Of a stretch of DNA of 64,000 bases, positions 48,899 to 59,210 are shown piece after piece. The notes under the pieces are model-generated. The model had not been told where the DNA came from, made no database searches, and was given only the letters and a program-made list of their open reading frames with translations. Origin of the DNA: CF-46 sp042408445 (GTDB lineage Bacteria; Chloroflexota; Limnocylindria; Limnocylindrales; CSP1-4); NCBI GenBank assembly GCA_042408445.1, contig JBHORC010000013.1, positions 1 to 64,000 of the forward strand, given 5' to 3'. Within the stretch, counting starts at the first letter, position 1; the number at the start of each line of letters is the position of its first letter. The translations under genes were made by a program, and so were the position numbers.

Positions 48899-51859
48899 CT
48901 AGCCCGTCCGCTGCAGCCCGGCCGCGATCCCGTTGACGGTCAGGTGGACGAGCCGGAGCAGCCGCGTGCGCTCCGGATCGTCGGGAGGCGTCGCCCGGAG
49001 CCGGCCGAGGAGCGTGACCTGCAGCTCCGATAGCGAGTCGACGTACGGATCGCGGAGCGCGAGCCGACGGCGGAGCTCCGGATCGTGCTCGAGCAGCGTC
49101 GTCCGGCCGGTGATCGCCGCGAGGGCTCGCGAGGTCGCCGCGGCCTCCGCCTCGATCGTCGCCCAGAACGGCCGGCCGGACGCGCCCGCCAGCGCTGCGT
49201 ACTGGCGGCCGACCCCCAGATCCGCTCGGGCCAGGGAGAGCTCCGCGTTGTCGACCAGGCTGGCGAGGAACGGCCAGCGCCGGTAGAGCCGGCCGAGGAC
49301 CGCGACGCTGCCGGGGCCGTGCTCCGCCTCGTGGGCGGCGATCGCCGATCCGAGGCCGAACCAGCCGGGCACCTCGATCCGCGCCTGTGACCACGCGAAC
49401 ACCCACGGGATCGCGCGAAGGTCGGTGATCGACGCCGTGGCGGGAGAAGCGGCACCGGCCGTGGCGCCCGTCGTGCCTCGGGGCGCGGCCGGGGCGGCAC
49501 CGGGATCCGCGATGGCGGCCGCTCGGCCGCGGGCAGCCGGCCGCGAGCCGAGGCGGAGCGTCGCGATCTCGTCGATCGGCGTGGCGAGCCGGAAGAAGTC
49601 GACGAACCCCGGCGCATCCACGAGCGCCAGGTATGCCCGCCGGGACGCCGCGGCCAGCTCGTCGAGCATCGGACCGCCCTCGGCTTCGCTGGCCGCCACG
49701 GCCTCCGCGTGTGCTTGCGACGAAGCAACGAGCGTGGCGGCGGCAAGACCCTCGAGATGGCGGAGGGCGATCCCCGGATCGGCGTAGTTCGCGGCGATGA
49801 TCTCGCCCTGCTCGGTGAGCTTCAGCCGGCCCTCGATGGAGCCGGCCGCGAGACCGAGGATCGCCCGGTTCGCCGGCCCGCCGCCCCGCCCGATCGCGCC
49901 GCCGCGGCCGTGGAAGATCGTCAGCTCGACGCCATGTGCCCGCGCCGTCGCCGCGAGCGCCGCCTGCGCCCGGTGGAGCAGCCAGTTCGCGGCCAGGTAC
50001 CCGGACTCCTTGTTCGAATCCGAGTAGCCGAGCATCACCTCCTGCCGATCGCCGCGCCGCGCGAGGTGTCGCCGATAGCCCGGGTCCGACAGGATCGCGT
50101 CCAGCACGGGGCCGGCCGTCTCGAGCGTCGCCGCGTCCTCGAAGAGCGGCACGATGTCGAGAACCGGCGTTGCGCCACCCACGTCCGGCAGCTCGGCGAG
50201 ACGGAGGACCCGCAGGGCGTCCGCGGCGTCCCGGGTGAACGAGATCACGTAGCGACCCGCTGCATCCGCGCCGTACCGGGCCTGCAGGTCGGCGATCGTG
50301 CGGAACGTCAGGGCGACCTCGGCGGCCGTGACCCCGGGGACGGCCTCGTCGTCCGGCGCGTGGCGCTCCAGGGCCGACTCGGCCTCGCGATGCACGGCGC
50401 TGTGCTGGCGCACCTCGAGCGACGCGAGGTGGAAGCCGAAGGTCGCGAGCTGCGCCCGGAAGTCGGCCACCTCGCCCCACGCGATCCGGGCAAGGCCGTC
50501 CGCCTCGAGCGCGGCCTCGATCTCCGCGAGCTCGTCGTCGAGCTCCTCCGGCGACGCATAGCGGCCCGTGAGTGGGGCGGGCTGCCCGGTCAGCGACGAG
50601 CGCGTCCGCCGCAACCGCTCCGCGATGAACCCGAAGCGCTGCCGGTACGGCTCCTCCGGGAAGCGCCGCCGCAGCTGGCGGTCCAGGTCCGGCAGCAGCT
50701 CGGCGTCGCGGGCCAGCCGGCCGTCGAGCGGTCGCCCGTTCCGGTCCGGTGACACGGCGGCGGCGATCGTCTGCGACAGCCGGACCGCGACGGCCTCGTA
50801 GCCGCGGAGGACGTGATCGGCCTGGATCCGGAGCGTCCGTTCCGTGACCTCGGCGGTCACGGATGGATTGCCGTCGCGGTCCCCACCGATCCAGGAATCC
50901 CAGCCAAGGAACGGCTGGACGAGCGGTGGGCGCGTCCCCGTTCGGCCGCTGTCGCTCGCCTGGCCCATCGTCGCCGGCGGGGCGCCGCCGGCGCCGCCGT
51001 CGGAACTGCCCGCCGAGGCCCGCTGGCGCCGGGCCCCGAGCCCCTCGTCGAGCGCGGCGTCGGCGAGGCGATAGAGCCGCGGCACGACGCTGAAGACCGT
51101 CTCGTCGAAGAAGGCGAGGGCGGTCCGGACCTCGTCCAGCGGCGAGACGGAGGTCGCGCGGAGGTCGGCCGTCCGCCACAGGAGCGTGATCTCCGCGCGC
51201 AGTCGCCGCCGCGTGTCGCGATCCTCCATCGGCGCGATCTCGCGATCGGCCAGCCGCCCGAGCAGTCCATCGATCCGGCGCAGGGCGATGAGGATCGTCC
51301 GGCGTCGCGCCTCGGTCGGGTGGGCTGTGAGAACCGGGGTGATCCGGAGGCGACGCAGGGCCTCGACAACACCCTCGGCGTCCGTGCCATTGGCCCGCAG
51401 CCAGCCGACGGCGCGCGCGAGGGAGCGATCCGCACCGGTCGCCTCGGGATCGCCGCCGGTCGGACGGCGGCGGGCGGCAGCCGTCTTCGCGAGCTCCCGT
51501 TCGGTCCGCCGAGCGGCGCGGACGAGCTCCCGCTCCTCCGCGAGATTCACGAGGCGGAAGTACAGGCCGAACGCCCGGATCACGACCTCCGCCCGGTCGG
51601 CGTCCAGATCGGCCAGCTCGGCGACGAGGGACGCCCGGAGCGCCGGCTCGTCGCCACGGCGAAGGCGGATCGTCGTGCGGCGGACGCGCTCGACGAGCTC
51701 GAGAAGGTCCGGACCAGCCTGCTCGGCGATGACCTGGCCGAGGAGCGATCCGAGCAGCCGAACCTCCGTCGCCAGCGGATCGCGCGACCGGCCCGTGCCC
51801 AACGTCGCCGGCTCCGCGCGAACGGCATCGTTCGAGCGCCGCCGCAGGGTCACGGCCAT
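48899..51859 (-). CDS. ppc: Phosphoenolpyruvate carboxylase
   Basis: 986-residue anaplerotic enzyme making oxaloacetate from PEP and bicarbonate. Active-site blocks: VLTAHPTEARRRTI (catalytic His), GYSDSNKESGYLAANW, and FHGRGGAIGRGGGPANRAIL near the C-terminal half; C-terminal tail VNGIAAGLQRTG (the terminal residue is Gly as in the family). Length is slightly above the E. coli enzyme, with Gly/Ser-rich inserts (for example ASAGSSDGGAGGAPPA). The stop is 5 bp from the convergent S51 gene. Confidence 0.97.
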   Translation of the reverse strand: MAVTLRRRSNDAVRAEPATLGTGRSRDPLATEVRLLGSLLGQVIAEQAGPDLLELVERVRRTTIRLRRGDEPALRASLVAELADLDADRAEVVIRAFGLYFRLVNLAEERELVRAARRTERELAKTAAARRRPTGGDPEATGADRSLARAVGWLRANGTDAEGVVEALRRLRITPVLTAHPTEARRRTILIALRRIDGLLGRLADREIAPMEDRDTRRRLRAEITLLWRTADLRATSVSPLDEVRTALAFFDETVFSVVPRLYRLADAALDEGLGARRQRASAGSSDGGAGGAPPATMGQASDSGRTGTRPPLVQPFLGWDSWIGGDRDGNPSVTAEVTERTLRIQADHVLRGYEAVAVRLSQTIAAAVSPDRNGRPLDGRLARDAELLPDLDRQLRRRFPEEPYRQRFGFIAERLRRTRSSLTGQPAPLTGRYASPEELDDELAEIEAALEADGLARIAWGEVADFRAQLATFGFHLASLEVRQHSAVHREAESALERHAPDDEAVPGVTAAEVALTFRTIADLQARYGADAAGRYVISFTRDAADALRVLRLAELPDVGGATPVLDIVPLFEDAATLETAGPVLDAILSDPGYRRHLARRGDRQEVMLGYSDSNKESGYLAANWLLHRAQAALAATARAHGVELTIFHGRGGAIGRGGGPANRAILGLAAGSIEGRLKLTEQGEIIAANYADPGIALRHLEGLAAATLVASSQAHAEAVAASEAEGGPMLDELAAASRRAYLALVDAPGFVDFFRLATPIDEIATLRLGSRPAARGRAAAIADPGAAPAAPRGTTGATAGAASPATASITDLRAIPWVFAWSQARIEVPGWFGLGSAIAAHEAEHGPGSVAVLGRLYRRWPFLASLVDNAELSLARADLGVGRQYAALAGASGRPFWATIEAEAAATSRALAAITGRTTLLEHDPELRRRLALRDPYVDSLSELQVTLLGRLRATPPDDPERTRLLRLVHLTVNGIAAGLQRTG

Positions 51860-52014
51860 GTGAACAGCTCAATCCCGCGGGTTGCGGGGACCGTCGTCCG
51901 CGCGCCCGGCGACGGGGAGCACGTCGCGTCGCCCCCGCTCCGACGAGCCACCTCGGCACCGTTCCGCAGCCGTCCCGGACCACGGCCGCAACCTTGGAGG
52001 TCGCGCCGCGCGCC

Positions 52015-52020
52015 TACGCT
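52015..52020 (+). promoter_or_regulatory. -10 box of histidine kinase gene
   Basis: TACGCT, 6 nt before GTG 52027. Confidence 0.4.
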
Positions 52021-52026
52021 TGTATC

Positions 52027-53304
52027 GTGGTGGCGATGGCGGCTTCCGAGATCGATGCGCGACGCGGCCCGGACCAGCTCGAGCAGCTCCGGTTCCTGCA
52101 TGACGTCGCCCGCCTCGCGACGACCGCCCGGACCTGGGACGAGCTGCTCGAGACGGTCGTCGACGGCACTCGCGACGCGCTCCACGCGGACGTCTCCTCG
52201 CTCTACCTGCTGGATCGCGACGGAGCCTACCTGACGCTCGCGGCGACGAACGGCCTCGATCGGTACCAGATCGGCCGGGCGCGGGTGCCGTTCGGCGAGG
52301 GGGTCACCGGCCATGTCGCCGCGAGCCGCGAGCCGCTCGTCGTGCCCGACGTCCGCTCCGATCGCCGCTTCCTGTGGGTCCGCGGGATCGACCAGCGACG
52401 CTTCATCGCCTCGATGCTCAGCGTTCCGCTCCGCTGGAACGACCAGGTCGTCGGCGTCCTCAACGTCCAGACGGAGACGACCCGCGAGTTCACGGACGAC
52501 GACGTCGCCCAGCTCCAGGCGATCGCCGACCTGCTCGCCGGGATCGTCGAGAAGGGGCGCCAGCAGACCGAGGCGGAGGAGCGACTCGAGCAGCTCCGCC
52601 AGATCGACGAGGCCCGCTCCGAGCTGATCGCCCTCGTGACCCACGAGCTCCGGACGCCGCTCGCCGTCGTCCGTGCCTACACGGAGCTGCTCGCCGACGA
52701 CCCGCCGCTCGAGGGGCGGGAGTCGCGCGACCCCGTCCGGCGCGCCCAGCGCCAGGCGTGGCACGACGGAGCGATGGAGCAGGTGGAGCGGCTCGACCGG
52801 CTCGTGGATTCGATCCTCGCGTCGGTCCGGATCGTGCCCGCCGAGGCCGCGACCGTCACCCCGACGGACGTCGAGTCGGCGATTGCCGAGGTCGTCGAGT
52901 CGATCCGGCCGATCGTCCGCCAGCACCGCCTCGAGGTCCGGCCGGGGCTGCGCCACCACGCCCTCGCCGATGCGCCGCGGCTCCGCCAGATCCTCGAGCA
53001 CCTCATCGAGAACGCCGTGAAGTACGCGCCGCCGGACACGTCGATCACGATCGACCACGGCCTCGTCGAGGGCTTCGTCCGGATCGGCGTGACGGACCAG
53101 GGGCCGGGCGTCCCCGAGGAGTGGCGCGAGCGGATCTTCGAGCCGTACGCCCGCCGCGAGACCCACACGGCCCGCGGCTCCGGGATCGGCCTGTTCGCCG
53201 CGAAGCGGCTCGGCGAGTCGATGGGCGCCCGCCTGTGGGTCGAGCCGGCCACGCCGACCGGTGCCCGATTCGTCGTCGCGCTGCCGGCCGCGGCCGCGGT
53301 GTGA
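52027..53304 (+). CDS. GAF-domain sensor histidine kinase
   Basis: 425 residues from GTG 52027, chosen because it follows TACGCT by 6 nt; TTG 51994 and ATG 52036 are in frame. A GAF domain covers about 25-180, then a dimerisation domain with phospho-acceptor His206 in VTHELRTPLAVV, and a catalytic domain with N-box LIENAVKYAPPDT, DQGPGVPEEW and GSGIGLFAAKRL. No membrane helix, so cytoplasmic. The response regulator starts 27 bp downstream and is the likely partner. Confidence 0.92.
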   Translation: MVAMAASEIDARRGPDQLEQLRFLHDVARLATTARTWDELLETVVDGTRDALHADVSSLYLLDRDGAYLTLAATNGLDRYQIGRARVPFGEGVTGHVAASREPLVVPDVRSDRRFLWVRGIDQRRFIASMLSVPLRWNDQVVGVLNVQTETTREFTDDDVAQLQAIADLLAGIVEKGRQQTEAEERLEQLRQIDEARSELIALVTHELRTPLAVVRAYTELLADDPPLEGRESRDPVRRAQRQAWHDGAMEQVERLDRLVDSILASVRIVPAEAATVTPTDVESAIAEVVESIRPIVRQHRLEVRPGLRHHALADAPRLRQILEHLIENAVKYAPPDTSITIDHGLVEGFVRIGVTDQGPGVPEEWRERIFEPYARRETHTARGSGIGLFAAKRLGESMGARLWVEPATPTGARFVVALPAAAAV

Positions 53305-53331
53305 CGGACCGGCCTGTACCGTGAGGCCCTG

Positions 53332-54027
53332 ATGCTCGCCACCCGTCCGCTCCGCATCCTCGTCGTCGACGACGATCCCGCGATGGTCGGCGCGATCACG
53401 GCGCTCGTCGGGACCGAGGGCCACCAGGTGATCACGGCCTACGACGGGCTGACGGCAGTGAAGCGGTTCCGTGAGGAGTCGCCGGACCTCGTGCTGCTGG
53501 ACCTCGCGATGCCCGGTCCGGACGGGTTCACGGTCGCGGGCCAGATCCGGGCGGTCGGCCACGCGCCGATCCTCGTCGTCTCCGGCGAGAGCGCCGAGGA
53601 GGCCAAGGTCCGGGCGCTCGGGATCGGGGCGGACGACTACCTCGTGAAGCCGTTCGGGAAGGCCGAGCTTCTGGCGCGGATCGCGGCGGTCATGCGCCGC
53701 GTCGACCGATCCAGCGGGGGAGCGGCAGCCGGCCCCGTGTCGGCGGGCGACCTCGTGCTGGACCCCGCGCGCCACGAGGCCCGCGTCCGGGACGTGGCGC
53801 TCACCCTGACGCCGACGGAGTTCCGGCTCCTCGAGGCGCTCGTCCGGGCGAACGGCGACATCGTCCCGCATCACCTGCTCGCGCGGGCCGGTTGGCCGGC
53901 CGAGTCTGACCCGGATCTGCTGTGGCTCAAGCCGCACCTTGCCCGGCTGCGGGCGAAGGTCGGGGCCGGCGGCGGACCGGACATCGTCGCGATCCGCGGC
54001 GTCGGCTATCGGATCGAGGCGCGCTGA
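53332..54027 (+). CDS. OmpR/PhoB-family response regulator
   Basis: 231 residues: receiver domain with acidic pocket LVVDDDP, phospho-acceptor Asp57 in LLDLAMPGPDG and Lys106 in LVKPFG; C-terminal winged helix with LTPTEFRLLEALVRANG and AIRGVGYRIE. DNA-binding activator or repressor, presumably controlled by the kinase just upstream. Confidence 0.94.
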   Translation: MLATRPLRILVVDDDPAMVGAITALVGTEGHQVITAYDGLTAVKRFREESPDLVLLDLAMPGPDGFTVAGQIRAVGHAPILVVSGESAEEAKVRALGIGADDYLVKPFGKAELLARIAAVMRRVDRSSGGAAAGPVSAGDLVLDPARHEARVRDVALTLTPTEFRLLEALVRANGDIVPHHLLARAGWPAESDPDLLWLKPHLARLRAKVGAGGGPDIVAIRGVGYRIEAR

Positions 54028-54067
54028 GCGAGGACGGGTCGCTCCGGCCGGGTCCGCGGAGACCGAC

Positions 54068-54304
54068 TCAGGCGAGGGCGAAGCTCTCGCGATAGCCCGC
54101 GACGTCGTGGGCGGCGTCGACGCAGGCAACCTTGCAGCCGCGAGCATCGCGGCCGCCGAGCGGGCTGAAGTGGAACCAGGCGATGTCGTTGTCGGCCATC
54201 TGGGCCCGGAGACGACAGCCGCACTCGGCGCACGTGACCGGCGCGCCGTGGCCGTCGCGGACCGCCATCGGGCGGCGGAGCTCGGGTTCGGACGGGTGGA
54301 TCAT
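54068..54304 (-). CDS. Small putative zinc-binding protein
   Basis: 78 residues with CAECGCRL and, 30 residues later, GCKVACVDAAHD. Four or five Cys and a His could form a zinc-binding knuckle. AAAGG lies 8 nt before ATG 54304. I do not recognise the family. Located between the response regulator (convergent) and the 3' end of gltB. Confidence 0.6.
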   Translation of the reverse strand: MIHPSEPELRRPMAVRDGHGAPVTCAECGCRLRAQMADNDIAWFHFSPLGGRDARGCKVACVDAAHDVAGYRESFALA

Positions 54305-54449
54305 CGGACGGCCTTTCGCTGTCGGAGACGACGAGACGGCGCACGCGACGCCGTCGCCGGATGATCCGCCGGATCGACGCCGTCGAACGTCACCCGCCGC
54401 GTTGCTGGTTGGTTGCGGTGTGGTTGCGACGGGAGCGGGTGGCGTAAGG

Positions 54450-57400
54450 TCAGACGGCGCTCGGGGCAGCCCCGACCGGTACGGGTGGAGCGTCGCGCTG
54501 GAGGCTGACGAGCGGCGCGGCCTCGGCGCCTCGCTCCGCCTCGGCGCTGGTCGCCGTGCTCCGCGCCGTCGCGGTCGCGATCGGCTCGACGACCCAGAAC
54601 GAGCCGCGCTCGATCGCCTGGCTGGTGACGAGGCGGTCGGCGAGCGCAGATCCCTCGGCCCGGTGGAGCTCCAGAAGCTCCCTCAGCTCGACGATCTCTT
54701 CTGCGCCCGCGGGGTCGCCGACCGTGAGGCGGCGAGCGCGGACGCTCGTCGCGTCGAGCGCCGCGAGATGTCGGCCGTCCGGATCGTGGAGGAACGCCCG
54801 GCCGCCGGTCATCCCGGCGCCGAAGTTTGCGCCGACCGGGCCGAGAACCACGACGGTCCCACCGGTCATGTATTCGCAGCCGTGCGGGCCGATCCCTTCG
54901 ACGACGGCGCGCGCACCGGAATTCCGGACCCCGAACCGCATCCCGGCGCGACCGAGCACGTGGAGCCGGCCGCCGGTCGCGCCGTAGAGACAGGTGTTGC
55001 CGGCGATCGTCTGGCGATGCGCCTCCGCGGCGAGTGTCGGCTCGGGCGCCACGACGACGGTGGCTCCGGACAGCCCCTTCGCGACGTAGTCGTTCGCCTG
55101 GCCGACGAGGCGGAGCTCGACGCCGCTCCCGGCGAACGCGCCGAAGGATTGTCCGGCCTCGCCGCGCAGCCCAAGCGTGACCGGGCCGGCGATCGAGCCT
55201 CGCTCGATGGCGCCGGTCAGGCCGGCGCCGAATGATCGGTCGGCCGTCGAGAGGGCGAGTCCGTCGGCGCGGAAGGACGTTTGCCCGTCGAGCGCGGCGA
55301 CGAGTCGTCGTTCCAGTGGGCTCGCCTCGCCGCGGGCGATCGTCCTGCCCGCGGCCGCCGGGGAGCGGCGTCGCTCCGGGTCCGCGGACCACGGCCCCGC
55401 GCCGATGACCGCGGCGAGATCCAGGGTCGCCGCCGCGCGGTCGACGGTGAGGAACCGCCGCGACTCGCCGACCAGCTCGCCGACCTCACGCACGCCGACG
55501 GCGGCCATCTCCGCTCGAAGCTCCTCGGCGATCCCGAGGGCGAAGCGTTCGACCTGCTCCGGCGTTCCGGCGAACTTCGCCCGAAGGTCGTCGCGCTGCG
55601 TCGCGATCCCGGTCGGGCACGTGTCGAGGTGACATTGGCGGGCCATGTCGCATCCGATTGCGACGAGCATCGCGGTCCCGAAGGCGAACTCCTCCGCGCC
55701 GAGCAGCGCCGCCAACAGGAGGTCGCGGCCGGTCCGCAACCCGCCGTCGACGCGCAGCGCGACGCGATCGCGGAGCCCGTTCCGGAGCAGCGTCTGGTGG
55801 ACCTCGGCCAGCCCCAGCTCCCACGGCGCGCCGACGTGCTTGATCGAGCTGAGGGGCGAGGCGCCGGTCCCGCCGGCATGGCCGCTCAGGTGGACATACG
55901 TTGCGCCGGCCTTCGCGACGCCGGCCGCGATCGTCCCCACGCCGCGCGTCGCGACGAGCTTCACGCCGATCCGGGCGAGCGGGTTGATCGCGCGGAGATC
56001 CGCGATGAGCTGGGCGAGATCCTCGATGGAGTAGATGTCGTGATGCGGCGGTGGGCTGATGTAGCTCATCCCCTCTTGGCCTCGCCGGAGGGCCGCGATC
56101 CACGCCGTCGCCTTCTTCGCCGGCAGCTGGCCGCCCTCGCCGGGCTTGGACCCCTGGGCCATCTTGATCTCGAGCTGGTCCGCCCGGGCGAGATACGTGG
56201 CGGTCACGCCGAACCGCGCCGAAGCGACCTGCTTGATCCGGGCGTCCCGTCGCTCGCCGTCCTTCCGGGGCGCGTACCAGCCCGGATCCTCTCCGCCCTC
56301 GCCGGTGTTGGCCGCGCCGCCGGCCCGCTGGATGCCGATCGTCAGTGCCTGGTGCGCCTCCGGCGACAGCGCCCCGACGGACATCGCGCTGACGACGAAG
56401 CGACGGGCGATCGACCGGGCGGATTCGACCGCGTCGATCGGGGTCGCGGGCCGGGCGGCCGAGCGCCGCCGGATCCGGAGGGCGTCGCGGACGGTCGTCG
56501 GCAGCGCGGCAGCGCCGCGGGCGGACGCGTCCGAGGAGGCCGGGCGCAGCCCATCCGCCGGCGCGGGCGCGAACCCCGACGCAGACTGGAGGTCGGCGAC
56601 GACGACCGGCGCATAGCGATGCAGCTCGCCGTCCGCGCGGAACCGGGCGAACCCGGGGTCGCGGAGCTTGTTCGATGGCGTGACCGGAGCGACGCCGGCG
56701 GCCGCGGCCCGACGCCGGAGCTGCCGCTCGGCGAGCTCCACGAGACCCACCGTCCCGGGCCAGGCCGGTGCCGCGGGGAAGCAGCGGCTCCGCACGTCCT
56801 CCGCGAGCTCGATCGTCTCGAACAACCCGCCGCCCACATACGACGCCGCGGTGCTGATCCCCATCCGCGCCAGCGTCTTGCGCAGTCCCGCCTCGAACGC
56901 GGCGAGGAGGTTCGCGACGGTGGCCGCGCGGTCGAGCGTCTCGGCGCCGCGCCCACCGGCGAGCTCTGCCGCCAGCTCGACCGCGAGCCACGGCACGATC
57001 GCGGTCGCGCCGGCGGCGAGCACCATCGACGCGCTGTGAGCGTCGAGGACGTCGGCCGCCTCGGCCACGAGGTCGGCACGGCCGCGGAGCCCGGCCTGGG
57101 TGAGCGCGGTATGGACCGCGCCGACAGCCAGGACGGACGGGATCGGCAGGCGATCGAGGCTGAAGGACCGGTCGCTGACGAGGAGGATCGCTGTTCGCCG
57201 CGGATCGGCGGCGACGGCACTCGCGGCGAGCCGGTCCACCGCCGCGGCAAGGCCACTCGCCCCCTCCATTGCCGGCCATGTGGCGTCGAGCCGGAGGACA
57301 CGCCCCGGAGCGACGTCGAGGAGCGCGGGCAGATCGGCGATGAACGGCCGCTCCAGGCGCAGCGTCCGCGGACCGCGCGGCGGCCCGCCGAGCAGCGCCG

Positions 57401-59102
57401 GCCGGCGGCCGAGCTCGACGCGGAGATCCATGACCGCCCGCTCCCGATCCGGATCGATCGGCGGGTTCGTGACCTGGGCGAACGCCTGTCGGAGGTGGTC
57501 TGCCACCGGCCGGTCCATGCGGCTGAGACCTGGCGTCGGGGTGTCGTCGCCCATGCTCCAGAGCGGCTCGTGGCCTTCGAGCGCCATCGTCCGGATGTCG
57601 AGCCGGGCGTTCTCGGCATGGAGGCCGGCCAGGAACCGGAGGTTCGCGGGCGTGGCTCCGGAGCCAGCGGGGACGTCGAGGGACGAGTCGCGATCACCGG
57701 GAAGCGGGTCGATGTGGGTCGCCCGCGGCGCATCGTGGATCGGCAGGCGGCGCAGAAGATGGGCCTTCGCCTCGGCGTCCTCGAGGATCCGACCGCGCCG
57801 CGGGTCGACGAGCAGCATCTCGCCCGGTCCGAGCCGGCCTCGTCGGATGGTCGTCTCCGGCGCGAGCCGGATGGCGCCCGCTTCGCTCGCCACCGCGACG
57901 AGGGAATCCGCCGTGATCGCGTATGCCGTGGGTCGGAGGCCGTTCCGGTCGCTGATCGCGCCGACCCGCTCGCCGTCAGCGAAGACGATCGCCGCGGGAC
58001 CGTCCCACGGCGCGAGCAGGCCCGCGGTGCGGCGACGAAGGGCAGCGACATGCGGATGCGGCGCGCGCCGGATCGCGAGTGCTTCGGGCATCGTCACGAG
58101 GAGTGCGGTCGGAAGGTCCCAGCCGGTCGCGACGAGCAGCTCGAGCATCTCGTCGAGGGACTGCGAATCGGATCCGTCGGCGGCGAGGAACGGGCCGGCC
58201 GCGAGCAGCTCCCTCGCGGAGGCGCTGACGCCGGCGTCGCTCGTGCGACCGCGGACCTGGGCCCGGTTGCCGCGAACCGTGTTGATCTCGCCGTTGTGGG
58301 CGATCGACCGGAAGGGCTGGGCAAGTCGCCACGTCGGGTGGGTGTTCGTCGCGTAGCGCTGGTGGAACGTCACATACGGAACGCGGATGCCGGCTCCGCG
58401 AAGGTCCGGATACAGCTCATCGAGCCGGGAGCCCGCGACGAGCCCCTTGTAGACCACCGTGCGACAGGACGCCGACGGAACGGCGAACTGCTCGCCCATC
58501 CCGGCGTCGCGGGCCGCGCCCTCGAGGCGTCGCCGAACGATCACGAGCCGCCGATCGAACTCGGCGTCGGAGATCGGCTTGGCTGCAGCCCTGTCGTCAG
58601 CCTCGTCCACCTCCTGCGGTCGCGGCACGATCGCCTGGACGAACGCCGGCCGCGAGGCTCGCGCCACGTCACCGAGCGCCGAGGGGTCCGTCGGGACCGT
58701 CCGCCACGTCACCGGCCCGAGACGCGCGTCGCGGAGCACCTCCTCCACCAGCCGGCGGGCGGCGTCGCCGCGCGCTCCGAACCCGGTCCTCGGCAGGAAC
58801 AGCTGGATCAGCCCGGGCCGGGTCGTCGCGAACTCGCCGAGCGAGAGGGCATCGAGGACGCTCGGATCGAGGGGCAGGGAGACACCCGCGCCGTCGGACG
58901 AGGCGCCGTCGGCGCCGAATGCGCCGCGGTGGGCGAGCGCGGCGAGGCCGCCGAGCGCGAGGGGAAGCACCTCGTCGCGGCGACGGCCGCCGGCATCGGC
59001 GACGAAGCCGACGCCGCACGCGTCGTGCTCGAACGCCGGGTCGTAGAGCGGTGCGACATCCCGCCGCCGCGGTCGCTGGGGTGGCTCGCTGGTCACTGAC
59101 AT
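54450..59102 (-). CDS. gltB: Glutamate synthase large subunit
   Basis: 1550 residues. The N-terminal type-II glutaminase domain has the nucleophile Cys29 in EHDACGVGF after a propeptide-like start. The central and FMN-binding synthase domains include SGHAGGTGASPLSSIKHVG and the 3Fe-4S cluster Cys in CDMARQCHLDTCPTG; the C-terminal beta-helix domain has Gly-rich repeats such as GRAFLHDPDGRH. Makes two glutamates from glutamine and 2-oxoglutarate. No small subunit (gltD) lies in the window; this could be a ferredoxin-type enzyme or have gltD elsewhere. Placed 108 bp after the ammonium transporter gene, same strand. Confidence 0.96.
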   Translation of the reverse strand: MSVTSEPPQRPRRRDVAPLYDPAFEHDACGVGFVADAGGRRRDEVLPLALGGLAALAHRGAFGADGASSDGAGVSLPLDPSVLDALSLGEFATTRPGLIQLFLPRTGFGARGDAARRLVEEVLRDARLGPVTWRTVPTDPSALGDVARASRPAFVQAIVPRPQEVDEADDRAAAKPISDAEFDRRLVIVRRRLEGAARDAGMGEQFAVPSASCRTVVYKGLVAGSRLDELYPDLRGAGIRVPYVTFHQRYATNTHPTWRLAQPFRSIAHNGEINTVRGNRAQVRGRTSDAGVSASARELLAAGPFLAADGSDSQSLDEMLELLVATGWDLPTALLVTMPEALAIRRAPHPHVAALRRRTAGLLAPWDGPAAIVFADGERVGAISDRNGLRPTAYAITADSLVAVASEAGAIRLAPETTIRRGRLGPGEMLLVDPRRGRILEDAEAKAHLLRRLPIHDAPRATHIDPLPGDRDSSLDVPAGSGATPANLRFLAGLHAENARLDIRTMALEGHEPLWSMGDDTPTPGLSRMDRPVADHLRQAFAQVTNPPIDPDRERAVMDLRVELGRRPALLGGPPRGPRTLRLERPFIADLPALLDVAPGRVLRLDATWPAMEGASGLAAAVDRLAASAVAADPRRTAILLVSDRSFSLDRLPIPSVLAVGAVHTALTQAGLRGRADLVAEAADVLDAHSASMVLAAGATAIVPWLAVELAAELAGGRGAETLDRAATVANLLAAFEAGLRKTLARMGISTAASYVGGGLFETIELAEDVRSRCFPAAPAWPGTVGLVELAERQLRRRAAAAGVAPVTPSNKLRDPGFARFRADGELHRYAPVVVADLQSASGFAPAPADGLRPASSDASARGAAALPTTVRDALRIRRRSAARPATPIDAVESARSIARRFVVSAMSVGALSPEAHQALTIGIQRAGGAANTGEGGEDPGWYAPRKDGERRDARIKQVASARFGVTATYLARADQLEIKMAQGSKPGEGGQLPAKKATAWIAALRRGQEGMSYISPPPHHDIYSIEDLAQLIADLRAINPLARIGVKLVATRGVGTIAAGVAKAGATYVHLSGHAGGTGASPLSSIKHVGAPWELGLAEVHQTLLRNGLRDRVALRVDGGLRTGRDLLLAALLGAEEFAFGTAMLVAIGCDMARQCHLDTCPTGIATQRDDLRAKFAGTPEQVERFALGIAEELRAEMAAVGVREVGELVGESRRFLTVDRAAATLDLAAVIGAGPWSADPERRRSPAAAGRTIARGEASPLERRLVAALDGQTSFRADGLALSTADRSFGAGLTGAIERGSIAGPVTLGLRGEAGQSFGAFAGSGVELRLVGQANDYVAKGLSGATVVVAPEPTLAAEAHRQTIAGNTCLYGATGGRLHVLGRAGMRFGVRNSGARAVVEGIGPHGCEYMTGGTVVVLGPVGANFGAGMTGGRAFLHDPDGRHLAALDATSVRARRLTVGDPAGAEEIVELRELLELHRAEGSALADRLVTSQAIERGSFWVVEPIATATARSTATSAEAERGAEAAPLVSLQRDAPPVPVGAAPSAV

Positions 59103-59123
59103 CGTCTCCGTGAGCGAGGACGA

Positions 59124-59155
59124 ACCGACCGCCCGGGAGGAGCCAGGCGGTCGGT
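59124..59155 (-). terminator. Hairpin between amt and gltB
   Basis: ACCGACCGCC and its exact complement around a 12-nt loop. No U-run; it could terminate amt or attenuate read-through into gltB. Confidence 0.5.
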
Positions 59156-59210
59156 CGATGAGTCCGGGGCGATCCGACGGCGCGTGTCCCTCCGCCGTCG
59201 GCGTCCCGTT

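Noticed and set aside
55281..59099. Very long open frame (over 1200 codons) on the plus strand
   Set aside because: It is antisense to gltB, Arg/Gly/Pro-rich and without recognisable domains. In GC-rich DNA the complementary frame of a real gene is often open.
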